From Gemmatimonadota bacterium (GTDB lineage: Bacteria; Gemmatimonadota; Gemmatimonadetes; Gemmatimonadales; GWC2-71-9), in assembly GCA_029262195.1 (NCBI GenBank), contig JAJCZX010000042.1, positions 1 to 64,000 of the forward strand: 64,000 nt of DNA. Reading direction: 5' to 3'. The notes beneath the pieces were generated by a model that was given only the letters and a program-made list of their open reading frames with translations, ran no database searches and had not been told where the DNA came from. A program made the position numbers and the translations under genes. This document shows positions 33,780 to 42,074 of this stretch, one piece after another (position 1 is the stretch's first letter; each line of letters begins with the position of its first letter).

Positions 33780-34216
33780 ACGTGCTAGTGGCGATCGATT
33801 TTTCGGATGCGTCTGACCCAACGCTGGAAGCGGTCAAAAAATTTTTCAACGGGGATCACCACCATGTTCACCTGTTGCACGCTGCCGAACCCGATCCTGA
33901 TTTTGTGGGCTATGACGCGGGGCCTCCCGCTGTGCGAGATCAGGTTGCCGCAGAGTACCACAAAGAACATCAGGACCTGCAGGCAATGGCGGCTGGCCTA
34001 AAGGCCGCGGGAGTGCATGCGACATCTCTGTTGGTACGAGGACCGTTCATTGAGACAATTCTGGAGGAGGCTACCAAATTGGATGCGCAGATGATTGTGG
34101 TCGGTTCCCACGGTCACGGCGCAACCTACGACATTCTGGTGGGCAGCATTTCAAATGGAGTGATTCGAAAATCAAAACTCCCCGTTTTAGTGGTTCCCAC
34201 GACCCGACGAAAATGA
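33776..34216 (+). CDS. Universal stress protein (UspA family)
   Basis: This 146-residue cytosolic protein has the UspA fold: VLVAIDFSDASDPTL at strand 1 and the C-terminal ATP-binding motif GSHGHGATYDILVGSISNGVI (G-2x-G-9x-G-S pattern), so it is probably of the ATP-binding subtype. It overlaps the stop of the AlgX-like gene (ATGA), so translation is coupled to the O-acylation operon. That is an unusual context for a stress protein. The gene converges on the SDR. Confidence 0.92.
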   Translation: MNVLVAIDFSDASDPTLEAVKKFFNGDHHHVHLLHAAEPDPDFVGYDAGPPAVRDQVAAEYHKEHQDLQAMAAGLKAAGVHATSLLVRGPFIETILEEATKLDAQMIVVGSHGHGATYDILVGSISNGVIRKSKLPVLVVPTTRRK

Positions 34217-34224
34217 TCGCAGGC

Positions 34225-34821
34225 TTAATCTCCGGGAAAGACAACTACACCTGTGTCAGATCCCTCAAGAAAGGCGAGGTAGGCTCTGGCGTTGTCGGCC
34301 GCGCTCAACGTGCCGTCAGCTGACATCCCCATTTTGAGAGCGGTTTCGGTGATGAATGGTGGGCTAAACGCGCCAATCCGGATGTCCCGCGGCAGGTCTA
34401 AGGCTGCGGCTCGCGCAAAATTTTCTACTGCGCCATTGGCCATTGAGAGCGCCGTCACTCCGGGCGTCGGATCGCGTCCAAGAATTCCGGCCGTCAAAAC
34501 AAAAACCCCTCCATCGTTGAGGCTTTCAACCCCGTATCGCACCAGGTTTATCTGTCCCATAACCTTGCTACGGAGCGTGTAGTGCAATTGCTCGTCGGAC
34601 AGGTCGGTCAATTTGGCGAAAGCCCCGTCCCCGGCGCACGAAACCACGGCGTCGATTTTGCCGAGTTTGGAATACATTGTTTGGATGGAATCGGGGTCTT
34701 CGATATCGATCGTAACTTCGCCCTTCCGAGATCCTCGAAGAACGTCATGGTCCGCCTCGGCGAAAATGTTCGCTACTGCCTGTCCGATAGTACCTGTGGC
34801 ACCTACGATCAACGCTCTCAT
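34225..34821 (-). CDS. Short-chain dehydrogenase/reductase
   Basis: This 198-residue SDR is of short length. The NAD(P) motif is ALIVGATGTIGQAV (GxxGxxG). The SxxxYxxxK catalytic motif is altered: after LTAGILGRDPTPGVTALSMANGAVENFARAAA there is no Tyr-x-x-x-Lys, as in the short YbbO/CsgA-like SDRs of this type where Ser-Met-Ala-Asn occupies the place of YxxxK. It ends with the helix YLAFLEGSDTGVVVFPGD. I chose the ATG at 34821 because GGAGG precedes it. The substrate is unknown, and reduced or altered chemistry is possible. Confidence 0.85.
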   Translation of the reverse strand: MRALIVGATGTIGQAVANIFAEADHDVLRGSRKGEVTIDIEDPDSIQTMYSKLGKIDAVVSCAGDGAFAKLTDLSDEQLHYTLRSKVMGQINLVRYGVESLNDGGVFVLTAGILGRDPTPGVTALSMANGAVENFARAAALDLPRDIRIGAFSPPFITETALKMGMSADGTLSAADNARAYLAFLEGSDTGVVVFPGD

Positions 34822-35070
34822 TACTGCCTCCAACGAATAGTGTCATACGAAAGGACTTCCTGACAATAGGCGTTTGGGGCGATGGATAGGAATACGAGGG
34901 CTGACAAAATCGGAAGGCGTTTCATGAATTGATTATCCGGTCACTTGAAGGATGAGTCAAGCGCTGGACAAGGCCCTCCCGCGACGTGTCTCGCTGGCGG
35001 ATGGCGCCTCCGGGTGCCATGTTGTGGGCGAAAGTCCACCTTTAAAGAATAAGCTTTCCGAAGTAAGGAG

Positions 35071-35664
35071 ATGCTAGAAAATCGAAATGAGAGGGCCGCA
35101 TTGACGAAAGAAGTTCTTAAGGATGTAACCGAATTGGCCACGTTGGGCAGCGGATGTTTCTGGTGCATTGAGGCTATTTTCCAAATGGTTCAGGGAGTAA
35201 AATCGGTTGTTTCTGGTTATGCGGGTGGGCAGCGACCCAACCCTTCGTATGAATCGGTGTGCACCGGAACCACCGGACATGCCGAGGTGGTTCAGGTAAC
35301 CTTTGATGCCAATGTCATCTCCTATCGAGATATTTTGGAGATCTTCTTTGGTACACACGATCCTACGACTCTGAATCGCCAGGGTGCTGACTCGGGAACA
35401 CAGTATCGGTCGACCATCATGTTCCATTTAAAGGAGCAGGAAGAAACGGCGAGGCTTCTGATCAAGGAGCTTGAAGAACAGGGCCTCTTCGATGACCCCA
35501 TCGTTACCGAGGTGGTACCAGCGCCCGAGTTCTTCGCAGCCGAGGATTACCACCAGGAATATTATCGAAACAATACGACTCAGGGATATTGCCAGGCTGT
35601 GATTTCACCGAAGCTTGTCAAGTTTCGGGAACGGTTTGCCCATAGGCTAGCCGGGCAATCGTGA
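35071..35664 (+). CDS. msrA: Peptide methionine (S)-S-oxide reductase
   Basis: This protein of up to 197 residues repairs oxidised methionine. The catalytic motif GCFWC and the following IEAIFQMVQGVKSVVSGYAGG are diagnostic; THDPTTLNRQGADSGTQYRS and a resolving Cys in QGYCQAVISPKL are also present. The ATG at 35071 follows AAGGAG with no spacing. A TTG at 35101 (LTKEVLKDV), preceded by GAGAGG at good spacing, may be the real start and would give a protein ten residues shorter. It is probably monocistronic. The gene is followed by pseudogene fragments. Confidence 0.95.
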   Translation: MLENRNERAALTKEVLKDVTELATLGSGCFWCIEAIFQMVQGVKSVVSGYAGGQRPNPSYESVCTGTTGHAEVVQVTFDANVISYRDILEIFFGTHDPTTLNRQGADSGTQYRSTIMFHLKEQEETARLLIKELEEQGLFDDPIVTEVVPAPEFFAAEDYHQEYYRNNTTQGYCQAVISPKLVKFRERFAHRLAGQS

Positions 35665-35685
35665 GACAAAAAAAGGATAGTTGAG

Positions 35686-35817
35686 ATGACCGAAAACACG
35701 GAACGCGTCGCTGAGCTTGCGAAGCGCGCGACTCTGCCCCGCGCGAGTCGAAGACGAACGGCGGTGCAGGAGCGCCTCTCAAAAACGTCGGTACGTCGGA
35801 GGGGAGTGTCGCTTTAG
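35686..35817 (+). CDS. Short uncharacterised reading frame (43 residues)
   Basis: ATG 35686 follows AAAGGA and opens a 43-residue Arg-rich frame beginning MTENTERVAELAKRA. The first residues resemble the starts of Gemmatimonadota-type kinases (M-T-x-x-T-E-R), so this may be a decayed start of another kinase gene rather than a gene of its own. Its stop lies in the loop of the hairpin at 35807-35822. Coding status is doubtful. Confidence 0.2.
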   Translation: MTENTERVAELAKRATLPRASRRRTAVQERLSKTSVRRRGVSL

Positions 35818-35848
35818 CGACAACTGCCGAGTGGCGGCTTTAGCCGTC
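35807..35848. repeat. Two adjacent hairpins with identical TTTA loops
   Basis: TGTCGC-TTTA-GCGACA (35807-35822) and GGCGGC-TTTA-GCCGTC (35833-35848, one G-U pair) stand ten bases apart, just before the kinase pseudogene. The loops are identical and the stems differ, which suggests a structural rather than a sequence repeat. No T-tract follows, so these are not standard terminators. Confidence 0.45.
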
Positions 35849-35868
35849 GACAACGAAACGACGAACGT

Positions 35869-36092
35869 ATGACTCAATCAACTGAACGCCTCTCGACGGC
35901 TCTAGCCGACCGATACAAAATCCTCCTCCGACTCGGCGAAGGAGGTATGGCCACGGTCTACCTCGCCGAGGATCTGAACACGAACGCCAGGTAGCGGTCA
36001 AAGTCCTGCAACCTGAACTTGCGGCCGTGCTCGGAGCCGAACGGTTCATCCAGGAAATAAAGACCACGGCCAATCTGCAGCACCCGCACCAG
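35869..36092 (+). pseudogene. Ser/Thr kinase N-terminal fragment with frameshift
   Basis: The fragment starts MTQSTERLSTALADRYK, then LGEGGMATVYLAEDL, closely matching the intact kinase at 46362 (MSQSTERLSSALADRYK). One A is missing near 35977 relative to the intact copy (CTGAACACG against CTGAAACACG), which breaks the frame. In the next frame it continues QVAVKVLQPELAAVLGAERF up to QHPH at about 36092. There the similarity ends abruptly, before the catalytic loop. The fragment covers roughly the first 74 residues. It shows that a second kinase gene of the same family once existed here. Confidence 0.85.
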
Positions 36093-36148
36093 TTCAAGCC
36101 CGTTCATGTTGTCCATCAACGCCGTCCCCTCCCGTTCGAGGACGTCTG

Positions 36149-36460
36149 GTGCTGTTGAGCGCGTTCGACGAAGAGACAGGGAACTCCCAACTCGAAATCA
36201 AACTCAGCTATCTCGACCAGCTGGGCCAGGAACCGTCGGAAGCGCTTCGAATGGGCGGGACTGGTCTGGCGATTGGTCTTGCAGGAGCGCTCGCCGTCGG
36301 CAAATTTCTGCGATCACAGTCAAATGATTTAGGGCCCACAGATCCGGTAATCTTTGGTTTCGTGTCTGTCATAATCGGACTTGCGCTCGTCGCCGCGGCT
36401 TACTTTTCCGGCTGCCCGGGCTACCCGGATCGATCGGTAATCGCGCTACGTCAGGAGTAA
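36149..36460 (+). pseudogene. C-terminal fragment of an ADOP-type ABC permease
   Basis: The 103-residue frame contains EALRMGGTGLAIGLAGALAVG, then LGPTDPVIFGFVSVIIGLALVAAAYF and the tail VIALRQE. This is the last two-helix block and terminal motif of ADOP permeases (for comparison, the intact copies read AGLGISLGL, EVTATDGTTF and VDPTEALKAE). The sequence is diverged: the usual PARRA is replaced by GCPGYPD. No N-terminal part is present, and it directly follows the kinase fragment, so recombination or deletion has joined unrelated relics. Confidence 0.65.
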
Positions 36461-36526
36461 TAGCCCCTCGTGTCAAACGATCTTCAACGCAACCACCGGA
36501 TCAACACAACCCCGAATTCGTGAGCC

Positions 36527-38200
36527 TCAATCCAACACAATAGCCCGCAGGTTGCTGGGCTGATTGGCAGTCCCTGAAGCCCCGTCGACTTCATTGAAGT
36601 AGAGTGTGTCGCCATTACCGTTAAACACAAGATCATTAGGGAGAGAAAGGGTTGCCTGTTCGGCCGTTCCGTTCCTATTTCCACGGAGTCCTGAGCCGGC
36701 GAGTAAGGACACTTCTCCGGCCGAGGTCACCGAGTAGATCTGGTGCGCGCTTCGCGCCACTACGTAGAAGATACCGTCCCGGTGGATCAGGTGGCCGTTG
36801 TTTCCCCCCGGCAAATTGGCAAACTGCGAAATTGTCCCGTCCCTTTCGATCCGAAGAACCAGTCCGTTGTTGAAATTGGACACATAGACGTTACCGTCTC
36901 CGCCGATGGCAATCCCGTTGGGACAGGATAGCAGCCCTCCGGCGGCAACCTGGGTGGACGCAAGGTCTGGATTGACCTTCAGGATCGAATTGTTGCCGCA
37001 GTTGGCTATGTAAAGCGTGTCAGATCCGTCGGCAATCACTCCTACGGGGCCCGCAACGCCCGTCACGTTTAGTGTGCTCGCCGTTCCATCGGGCGTAATT
37101 AGCGAGAGAGTGCTGTTCGATAGGTTGGCCTGTACAAGATTTCCGTTGGTAAGGAAAGCGTTTCCGGACACGCCGAGCATACCCTGCCCCTGTGCGAACA
37201 CCGCCGGGCCTTGTCCTGGAGTAACTCGGTAAATCGTGTTCCCCTGACGGGCAGGCGCAAGCCCTATGTCGGCAACGTAGATCAATCCAGAGTGGTCGAC
37301 ATCGATTCCACCGGTGGATGCCGGTAGATGGGCCACCGGAATCACAAAAGGTGCGTCCACGATTTTAGCTATCGCCGAGGCGGACAGAGCCCACGACATG
37401 GATCGGTCTGAGGGTACACTGGCTACGATAGCTCGATAGTTCACACCAGCACTTATTGGCGAACCGAATACGTCAACCTGGCCGTCGAATCTGTGAGATT
37501 GCTCGGCACCGAAAGGCCTTAGAGAGCTGTACCTGTCGGGGGAAACTCCTTCGGCAAAAGCCCTATCAACCACCGAAGAAGAGTCGGACGGAACCAGCAT
37601 TACGCGGTATTCTGATAAATCGGATTCGTCTGGTACCGAGAAACTCACCACAAGATCGGCGCTCGATTGAGAGTTACCGATATCGATAAGGTCTGGAGCC
37701 ACCGCCGATGGTACGAAAATGTTGTCATCAAGCACAAAATTGCCAGTACTGAGTGCAAAGGCGCTGACGAACGAGTCGTTGCTGGCAACGCTAACCACCA
37801 CGGCTATGTAGGCTTGACCCTCACCAATCGGGTCCCCATCAGAGTCGACCGAGCCCTCGGCCAGTTGAGTGCTGAGGTCCACGGATCCGGTCGGTAGGGT
37901 TTTAAATAGGGAGGGTCCTGCCGACGCACCAGTCTCGACTTGAAATTCGTTGCCCACTTCGGCCTTCACTACGAAAAACCTGTACTCTTCGATGCCCGAG
38001 TCGTCGCTCGGGGCGGTTGCTTCAATGGCGAGGTCCCTGCCGTCTCCCCAATCGGATTGATCGAGGAGTGTTAGGTCGGTTGGTGCTGCGACGGTAGTCG
38101 GCTCCAGCTCTTTGGGAGACTGCGGATTGCTGCCACAGTAAGACAAAACCCAAGCAGTCGGAAGAATAAACAGCATGCGAAATGTGGTCGACTTGTTCAA
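36527..38200 (-). CDS. Lipoprotein with two Fn3-like modules and an NHL/SMP-30-like propeller (second copy)
   Basis: This 557-residue paralogue of the lipoprotein at 29386 has the same order. It starts at TTG 38200, supported by AAGGAG at 38207-38212. The lipobox is VLSYC. Modules at about 40-160 and 165-275 end in DSDGDPIGEGQAYIAVVVSV and DVFGSPISAGVNYRAIVASV; a propeller occupies 280-555. The propeller keeps the Cys in IANCGNNSIL and in SCPNGIA but has lost two others: YVSNFNNG replaces the Cys-containing YICSFNNG, and GGNNGH replaces GGVCGH. The paired loss suggests that those two form a disulfide in the other copies. Confidence 0.82.
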   Translation of the reverse strand: MNKSTTFRMLFILPTAWVLSYCGSNPQSPKELEPTTVAAPTDLTLLDQSDWGDGRDLAIEATAPSDDSGIEEYRFFVVKAEVGNEFQVETGASAGPSLFKTLPTGSVDLSTQLAEGSVDSDGDPIGEGQAYIAVVVSVASNDSFVSAFALSTGNFVLDDNIFVPSAVAPDLIDIGNSQSSADLVVSFSVPDESDLSEYRVMLVPSDSSSVVDRAFAEGVSPDRYSSLRPFGAEQSHRFDGQVDVFGSPISAGVNYRAIVASVPSDRSMSWALSASAIAKIVDAPFVIPVAHLPASTGGIDVDHSGLIYVADIGLAPARQGNTIYRVTPGQGPAVFAQGQGMLGVSGNAFLTNGNLVQANLSNSTLSLITPDGTASTLNVTGVAGPVGVIADGSDTLYIANCGNNSILKVNPDLASTQVAAGGLLSCPNGIAIGGDGNVYVSNFNNGLVLRIERDGTISQFANLPGGNNGHLIHRDGIFYVVARSAHQIYSVTSAGEVSLLAGSGLRGNRNGTAEQATLSLPNDLVFNGNGDTLYFNEVDGASGTANQPSNLRAIVLD

Positions 38201-38700
38201 CTTAGACTCCTTAGAGTTTGAGCTAGTTGCCGAATGATTCGGCTTGTTGCGCGACAGGTTGCCAAACCGTCAATTGGCGTCATTAATAGGTGAGCTTTGA
38301 AGGCTCCTTCCAGGTCGCCGACATCGGAGCACAAGCTATGGCGACCTTGGCTTGTATGCATTGTTGTACGTAGCGAATACATCGCGGAAAATCATTCGGT
38401 TTCCGGAACCAGTCTTATGGTTTCTGAGTGAATTCCTTAAACGCTAAAACCTGTGGTATCAATGAGTTATGGTTTGGGCTTAACTCATTACAGTTCGTTG
38501 TTTTTGCGCTTCGGAGAGCTGTAGGAGCAGCCGCCCCGGTTTCGGAGGGGTCCGGCCTGGTGATTGATCAGCGGGATACACCATGCGGCGCTGCGGATCA
38601 GGGGATGATTCGCTTAGCGTCCGCGGCCTATTGTTGCGACTGCTCGACTACTCATACCAATCTTTGTAGTCGCTCGGCGTCGGGAATTACGAACGTCGGA
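38201..38700. other. 500-base region without a gene
   Basis: Upstream of the second propeller lipoprotein I see its ribosome site and presumably its promoter, but no coding frame with family motifs. A 142-codon plus-strand frame here has no ribosome site and a Cys/Ser-rich composition, and I take it as chance. The only clear structure is an inverted repeat, ATGAGTTA (38462-38469) with TAACTCAT (38481-38488), perfect over eight bases with an 11-base spacer, possibly an operator. Confidence 0.5.
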
Positions 38701-41412
38701 TCAATCGGTTTTCAGTGCTTTCACCGGATCAACCCGCGTCGCTTTGATTGCCGGAATGAGTGCCGCGAAGATCATAGAGACAAACAACACCGATGTTCCG
38801 AGGACGTAATTGCCCGGGCTCAAAGGTTCGACACCCCAGAGTTGGCTTTCTATTAGGCGTGAGAACTGGGTGGCTCCGATCACGCCCAGAACGAGTCCAA
38901 TAGCTCCTGGCTTCAGCGCTCGGTAAAGAACCTCACGAACCAGGGAGGTAGCCTCGGCGCCGAGGGCAGTGCGAATGCCGAACTCTTTAGTACGCTCCAC
39001 TACCGAATATGACACGACTCCATAAAGCCCGCTTGCCGCGATTACAAGCGCCAGCACAGAAAGCACCATGCTCAGCCGTGCGACCAGAATTCGTCCCGAT
39101 ATTGTGTCTTCCGCAGCATCGGCGAGGATTCTCAAGTCGGCCGGTGGCAACATGGGATCAATGTCTCGCACCACCGTCCTAATGCTCGCCATAGTTTGTT
39201 CGGCCCCGATCGTTCCTGCCACCACGAACGTAACTCGCATGGGGAAATAACCCGTTCCCACAGGCGTGTAGAGAGCAGGAGTAATATCTTCCGAAAGTTT
39301 CTTCAGCAGAGCGTCCCCTATGACTCCAATGATTTCGTAGGTCTGGTTTTCGTAGTACTTGGGAATTAAGTGGGCGCCGATGGCGGCTCGTTCGGAGAGA
39401 TGTTGATTTACGAAACTCCGGTTCACGATCACCGGTATCAGGCCTCCCTCCACACCCTCTGCCGGCATGTCAGAAGGCCGGAAATCTCTTCCGTCCAGGA
39501 GCTTAGCGCCTATCGTGGTGAAGAACCCGCCACCTACCAAATTGTGGTCAGCTCTAATGCCTGTGGCGTCAGGTGCGTCCTCAGGGAGCCTCACCCGGAC
39601 TCCAGATTGCATTCGCCCGAAGGGAGGGAAAGCAATCCTCGAAACATTCGTCACGCCCGGAGTTGCCTCCAAACGTGTTTTAACTTCGGAGAAAAGTGCG
39701 CGGGCCTCAGTTTCGTCATAGCCCTGCAGGTTGGCGTCAAGGGCAAAGGAGACACTTCCCTTGAGATCTGCCCCGACATCTACGGCTCGCAGGTTGCCGA
39801 TTGTACGTGCCATCATGAAAGCACCGACGACCAGTACCAACGACAGAGCTACCTGAAAGGTTACCAACGCCCCGCGGATCGCCGAATGTCCGGTGTTACC
39901 GGAGGATCCGCTTCTCAGGGAAACTGCGATGTCCAGGTTGGAAGAGGCGATTGACGGCATAAGGCCAAACCCCACCCCCGCGAAAGACGCCACCGCTACT
40001 GTAAACGAGAGGACGCGTGTGTCGAGGGGAACCCGTTCAACTCCTGGCAACCAGGAAACCAGTTTGAAGCCCTCGAAAAACCCGACCAACCAGGTGGCCA
40101 AAATTATTGCTGCCACAGCACCTGCTGTGGAAATCATCAAACTCTCCACTAACATCATTCGTATCAGCCGGAGCCTGCTGGCTCCCAGCGCAGCACGAAC
40201 TGATATTTCGCGCGTCCTTCCGGTGGCCCGTGCGAGCATCAGGTTGGCGGAGTTAGCGCAGGCGAGCAACAGGACCAAACCCACTGAGGCCATTAGCAGC
40301 CACATCATCTTTGCAGTATGCTGTTCCACGGTGAGCATCGTACCGAGTCCGGGGCGAAGTTGCGGAACGAAGCCAGTGGTGCCACCGATGCTTTCCTGTG
40401 AGCCTTCGTATATCGATTGGAGATTGGCCTGGAGGGATTCCATTGTCGCTCCGTCCGATAGGCGAGCTATAAGGGAAAACCACGGAGTGATTCCCGTGGA
40501 CGTCAACATGTTGCGGTACACAGGCGCGATCAAAGAAACCATATCGACTGGAAACCAGATGTCCGCAGATCCGGGCGACTCGGGGCCTCTGAAACCCTCA
40601 GGTGCGACACCAACTATGGTGGTGGGACGTCCGTTGACCAGTAAGTCAGTCCCTATTGCCGATTGATCACCCGCAAGGCGACCCATCCAGAAACGGTGGC
40701 TAACAACCGCCACGGCTTCGCCTTCAGGCGGTGCAGTAAGCGCAAAACCTGCTCCCCACTGCATCTGAATGCCCAGAAGCGAAAAGAAGTTGCGGGTAAC
40801 CATCTGGCCGTCGAGTTGCTCAGCTCCAACGTCAACGCCAGTAGACACATTTGAATGGAGGTTGTGGTAGGCGGTTATTCCCTTTGCTAGATCCGTACTT
40901 CCTTCCTGAAAAGCTAGAAGAGCAGCATGAGAAGATGGTATGAAAAATTTGTTCTCAGAATGGTAGAACCTTACCGTCGTTAATTCTGATTCTTTCGTTA
41001 CGCCAGCTGTTGGTTTGAGTAGGGCCCAGTTAGCAAGACTGAAGACAGCAGTGTTGGCTCCGATGCCGAGGGTCAGGGTTGCAAGAGCGGCCACTGTATA
41101 CCCCGGAGATCTTCTCAGCGACCGGACGGCGTGACGAATATCTCGGCCAACTGCGCCGAGGTGTGAGGTTAGTCTGTTTGGTTCAATAGCTGTAACCATG
41201 ATTTCCTTGCTCCATTCCCGAATTAGGGTTCCAGCCAGGTCCACCAGAACTGTGCGCCACGCTTTGATTCGGCTAACGGAAGTCGGTGCGTCGGCCAGCA
41301 TTTGATTGAAGTCGGATTCCATAGTGGAGCCGAACCGGATGTGAAACCGTGTCGGGAGAAGGTTGATAAGCGCGCTGTAGAGCTTCGCCGATCGTGTTTT
41401 TGGGGAGTTCAT
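38701..41412 (-). CDS. ADOP-type orphan ABC permease (third copy)
   Basis: This 903-residue protein has an N-terminal cytosolic region (residues 1-90), LRRSPGYTVAALATLTLGIG as its first helix, and the periplasmic domain with VSHRFWMGRLAGDQSAIGTD. Mid-protein helices (about 365-470) follow, then the second MacB-PCD domain and the final cluster ending IKATRVDPVKALKTD. It follows its PadR gene with a four-base overlap. As with the other two copies, no ATPase gene is nearby. The three intact copies are not close duplicates, which suggests separate cargoes or signals. Confidence 0.9.
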   Translation of the reverse strand: MNSPKTRSAKLYSALINLLPTRFHIRFGSTMESDFNQMLADAPTSVSRIKAWRTVLVDLAGTLIREWSKEIMVTAIEPNRLTSHLGAVGRDIRHAVRSLRRSPGYTVAALATLTLGIGANTAVFSLANWALLKPTAGVTKESELTTVRFYHSENKFFIPSSHAALLAFQEGSTDLAKGITAYHNLHSNVSTGVDVGAEQLDGQMVTRNFFSLLGIQMQWGAGFALTAPPEGEAVAVVSHRFWMGRLAGDQSAIGTDLLVNGRPTTIVGVAPEGFRGPESPGSADIWFPVDMVSLIAPVYRNMLTSTGITPWFSLIARLSDGATMESLQANLQSIYEGSQESIGGTTGFVPQLRPGLGTMLTVEQHTAKMMWLLMASVGLVLLLACANSANLMLARATGRTREISVRAALGASRLRLIRMMLVESLMISTAGAVAAIILATWLVGFFEGFKLVSWLPGVERVPLDTRVLSFTVAVASFAGVGFGLMPSIASSNLDIAVSLRSGSSGNTGHSAIRGALVTFQVALSLVLVVGAFMMARTIGNLRAVDVGADLKGSVSFALDANLQGYDETEARALFSEVKTRLEATPGVTNVSRIAFPPFGRMQSGVRVRLPEDAPDATGIRADHNLVGGGFFTTIGAKLLDGRDFRPSDMPAEGVEGGLIPVIVNRSFVNQHLSERAAIGAHLIPKYYENQTYEIIGVIGDALLKKLSEDITPALYTPVGTGYFPMRVTFVVAGTIGAEQTMASIRTVVRDIDPMLPPADLRILADAAEDTISGRILVARLSMVLSVLALVIAASGLYGVVSYSVVERTKEFGIRTALGAEATSLVREVLYRALKPGAIGLVLGVIGATQFSRLIESQLWGVEPLSPGNYVLGTSVLFVSMIFAALIPAIKATRVDPVKALKTD

Positions 41413-41738
41413 TGCGCGATCTTTTTCGATTTGATCAGATTGGCAACGCTGGCTATGCGACTGGCTTCCCCAACAAGAGCCAGACGTCCTTCTCGCGTGA
41501 TTTGAAAAGCACGTTTTCGGTGTTCGGAACTCTTTGCTTCTTCGACCAAACCGGCGGTTTCCATCCGCTCAATCGATCCGTATGTGGTTCCCGGGCCAGT
41601 CTTGACCGCACCCTCGCTCTGTTTCTCAACGGCTTTCATGATTGCGTATCCGTGTAGAGGACCGTCACTCAGCGCGAGGAGGATGTGAAAAACAATTGGT
41701 GTCAGCGGGCCCTGAGGCCCTGAATCGTTTTTTGTCAT
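41409..41738 (-). CDS. PadR family transcriptional regulator, partner of the third ADOP permease
   Basis: This 109-residue PadR protein reads PLTPIVFHILLALSDGPLHG, YAIMKAVEKQSEG, the recognition segment GPGTTYGSIERMETAGLVEE and the wing RKRAFQITREG. I use the ATG at 41738, because the longer frame would place the start inside the palindromic operator just upstream. It overlaps the permease gene by four bases and so forms a coupled two-gene operon. Confidence 0.9.
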   Translation of the reverse strand: MTKNDSGPQGPLTPIVFHILLALSDGPLHGYAIMKAVEKQSEGAVKTGPGTTYGSIERMETAGLVEEAKSSEHRKRAFQITREGRLALVGEASRIASVANLIKSKKIAQ

Positions 41739-41741
41739 TAT

Positions 41742-41771
41742 TACCGTTACAGTAGTATTACAGTGACGGTA
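41742..41771. promoter_or_regulatory. Dyad operator at the third PadR promoter
   Basis: TACCGT (41742-41747) and ACGGTA (41766-41771) form a perfect dyad. Inside it TTACAGT occurs twice in the same orientation, 11 bases apart. It lies three bases before the PadR start, so a bound repressor would cover the start of the message. It differs from the operators of the two other cassettes, consistent with separate specificities. Confidence 0.5.
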
Positions 41772-41800
41772 GTACACAGACGACCTCGGATGTGTTCCTG

Positions 41801-41847
41801 ATGAAGAAAAAGACCGATTCCCCCGGGAGAATTGGGGGAATCGGTCT
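41801..41847 (-). terminator. Strong intrinsic terminator on the minus strand
   Basis: AGACCGATTCCCCC (41811-41824) pairs perfectly with GGGGGAATCGGTCT (41834-41847): 14 base pairs with a nine-base loop. Read on the minus strand the stem is followed by TTTTCTTC. It lies upstream of the PadR promoter, so it must end a different minus-strand transcript, one starting between here and the AI-2E gene. Confidence 0.8.
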
Positions 41848-42040
41848 AAGCCACCCGGGGACTACGAACCAGGGTGACCCCATTTGAACTGTCAACGCCT
41901 AACTGACCCGTGACGAGATTAGGGTCTGGAAGACTGGCAGAACGCCCGGTTGGGTCGGACTTCTTGACCGTCTTACCACGGCTGGCGGTCGAAGTTCGCG
42001 GTTGGACTGTCACGGTTGTGTCAGGATCGCCGCAGGCCAT
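41846..42040 (-). CDS. Candidate small protein (64 residues) directly before a terminator
   Basis: A frame from ATG 42040 (MACGDPDTTVTVQP) ends at a TAG whose bases are the first of the terminator stem. The frame extends upstream to an ATG at 42076, but that start overlaps the AI-2E start on the other strand. The product is Thr/Ser-rich and basic, with no membrane helix and no family I recognise. The ribosome site is weak. The support is positional only: a strong terminator exactly at the stop and no other candidate gene for that transcript. It could instead be a small RNA. Confidence 0.3.
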   Translation of the reverse strand: MACGDPDTTVTVQPRTSTASRGKTVKKSDPTGRSASLPDPNLVTGQLGVDSSNGVTLVRSPRVA

Positions 42041-42074
42041 ATTCTGACTCAACGAACTCAAACCCGGGGGCTCC

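Noticed and set aside
38428..38856. A 142-codon plus-strand frame in the 500-base gap before the third ADOP permease
   Set aside because: It has no ribosome site and a Cys-rich composition, and its 3' half lies antisense to the permease gene.
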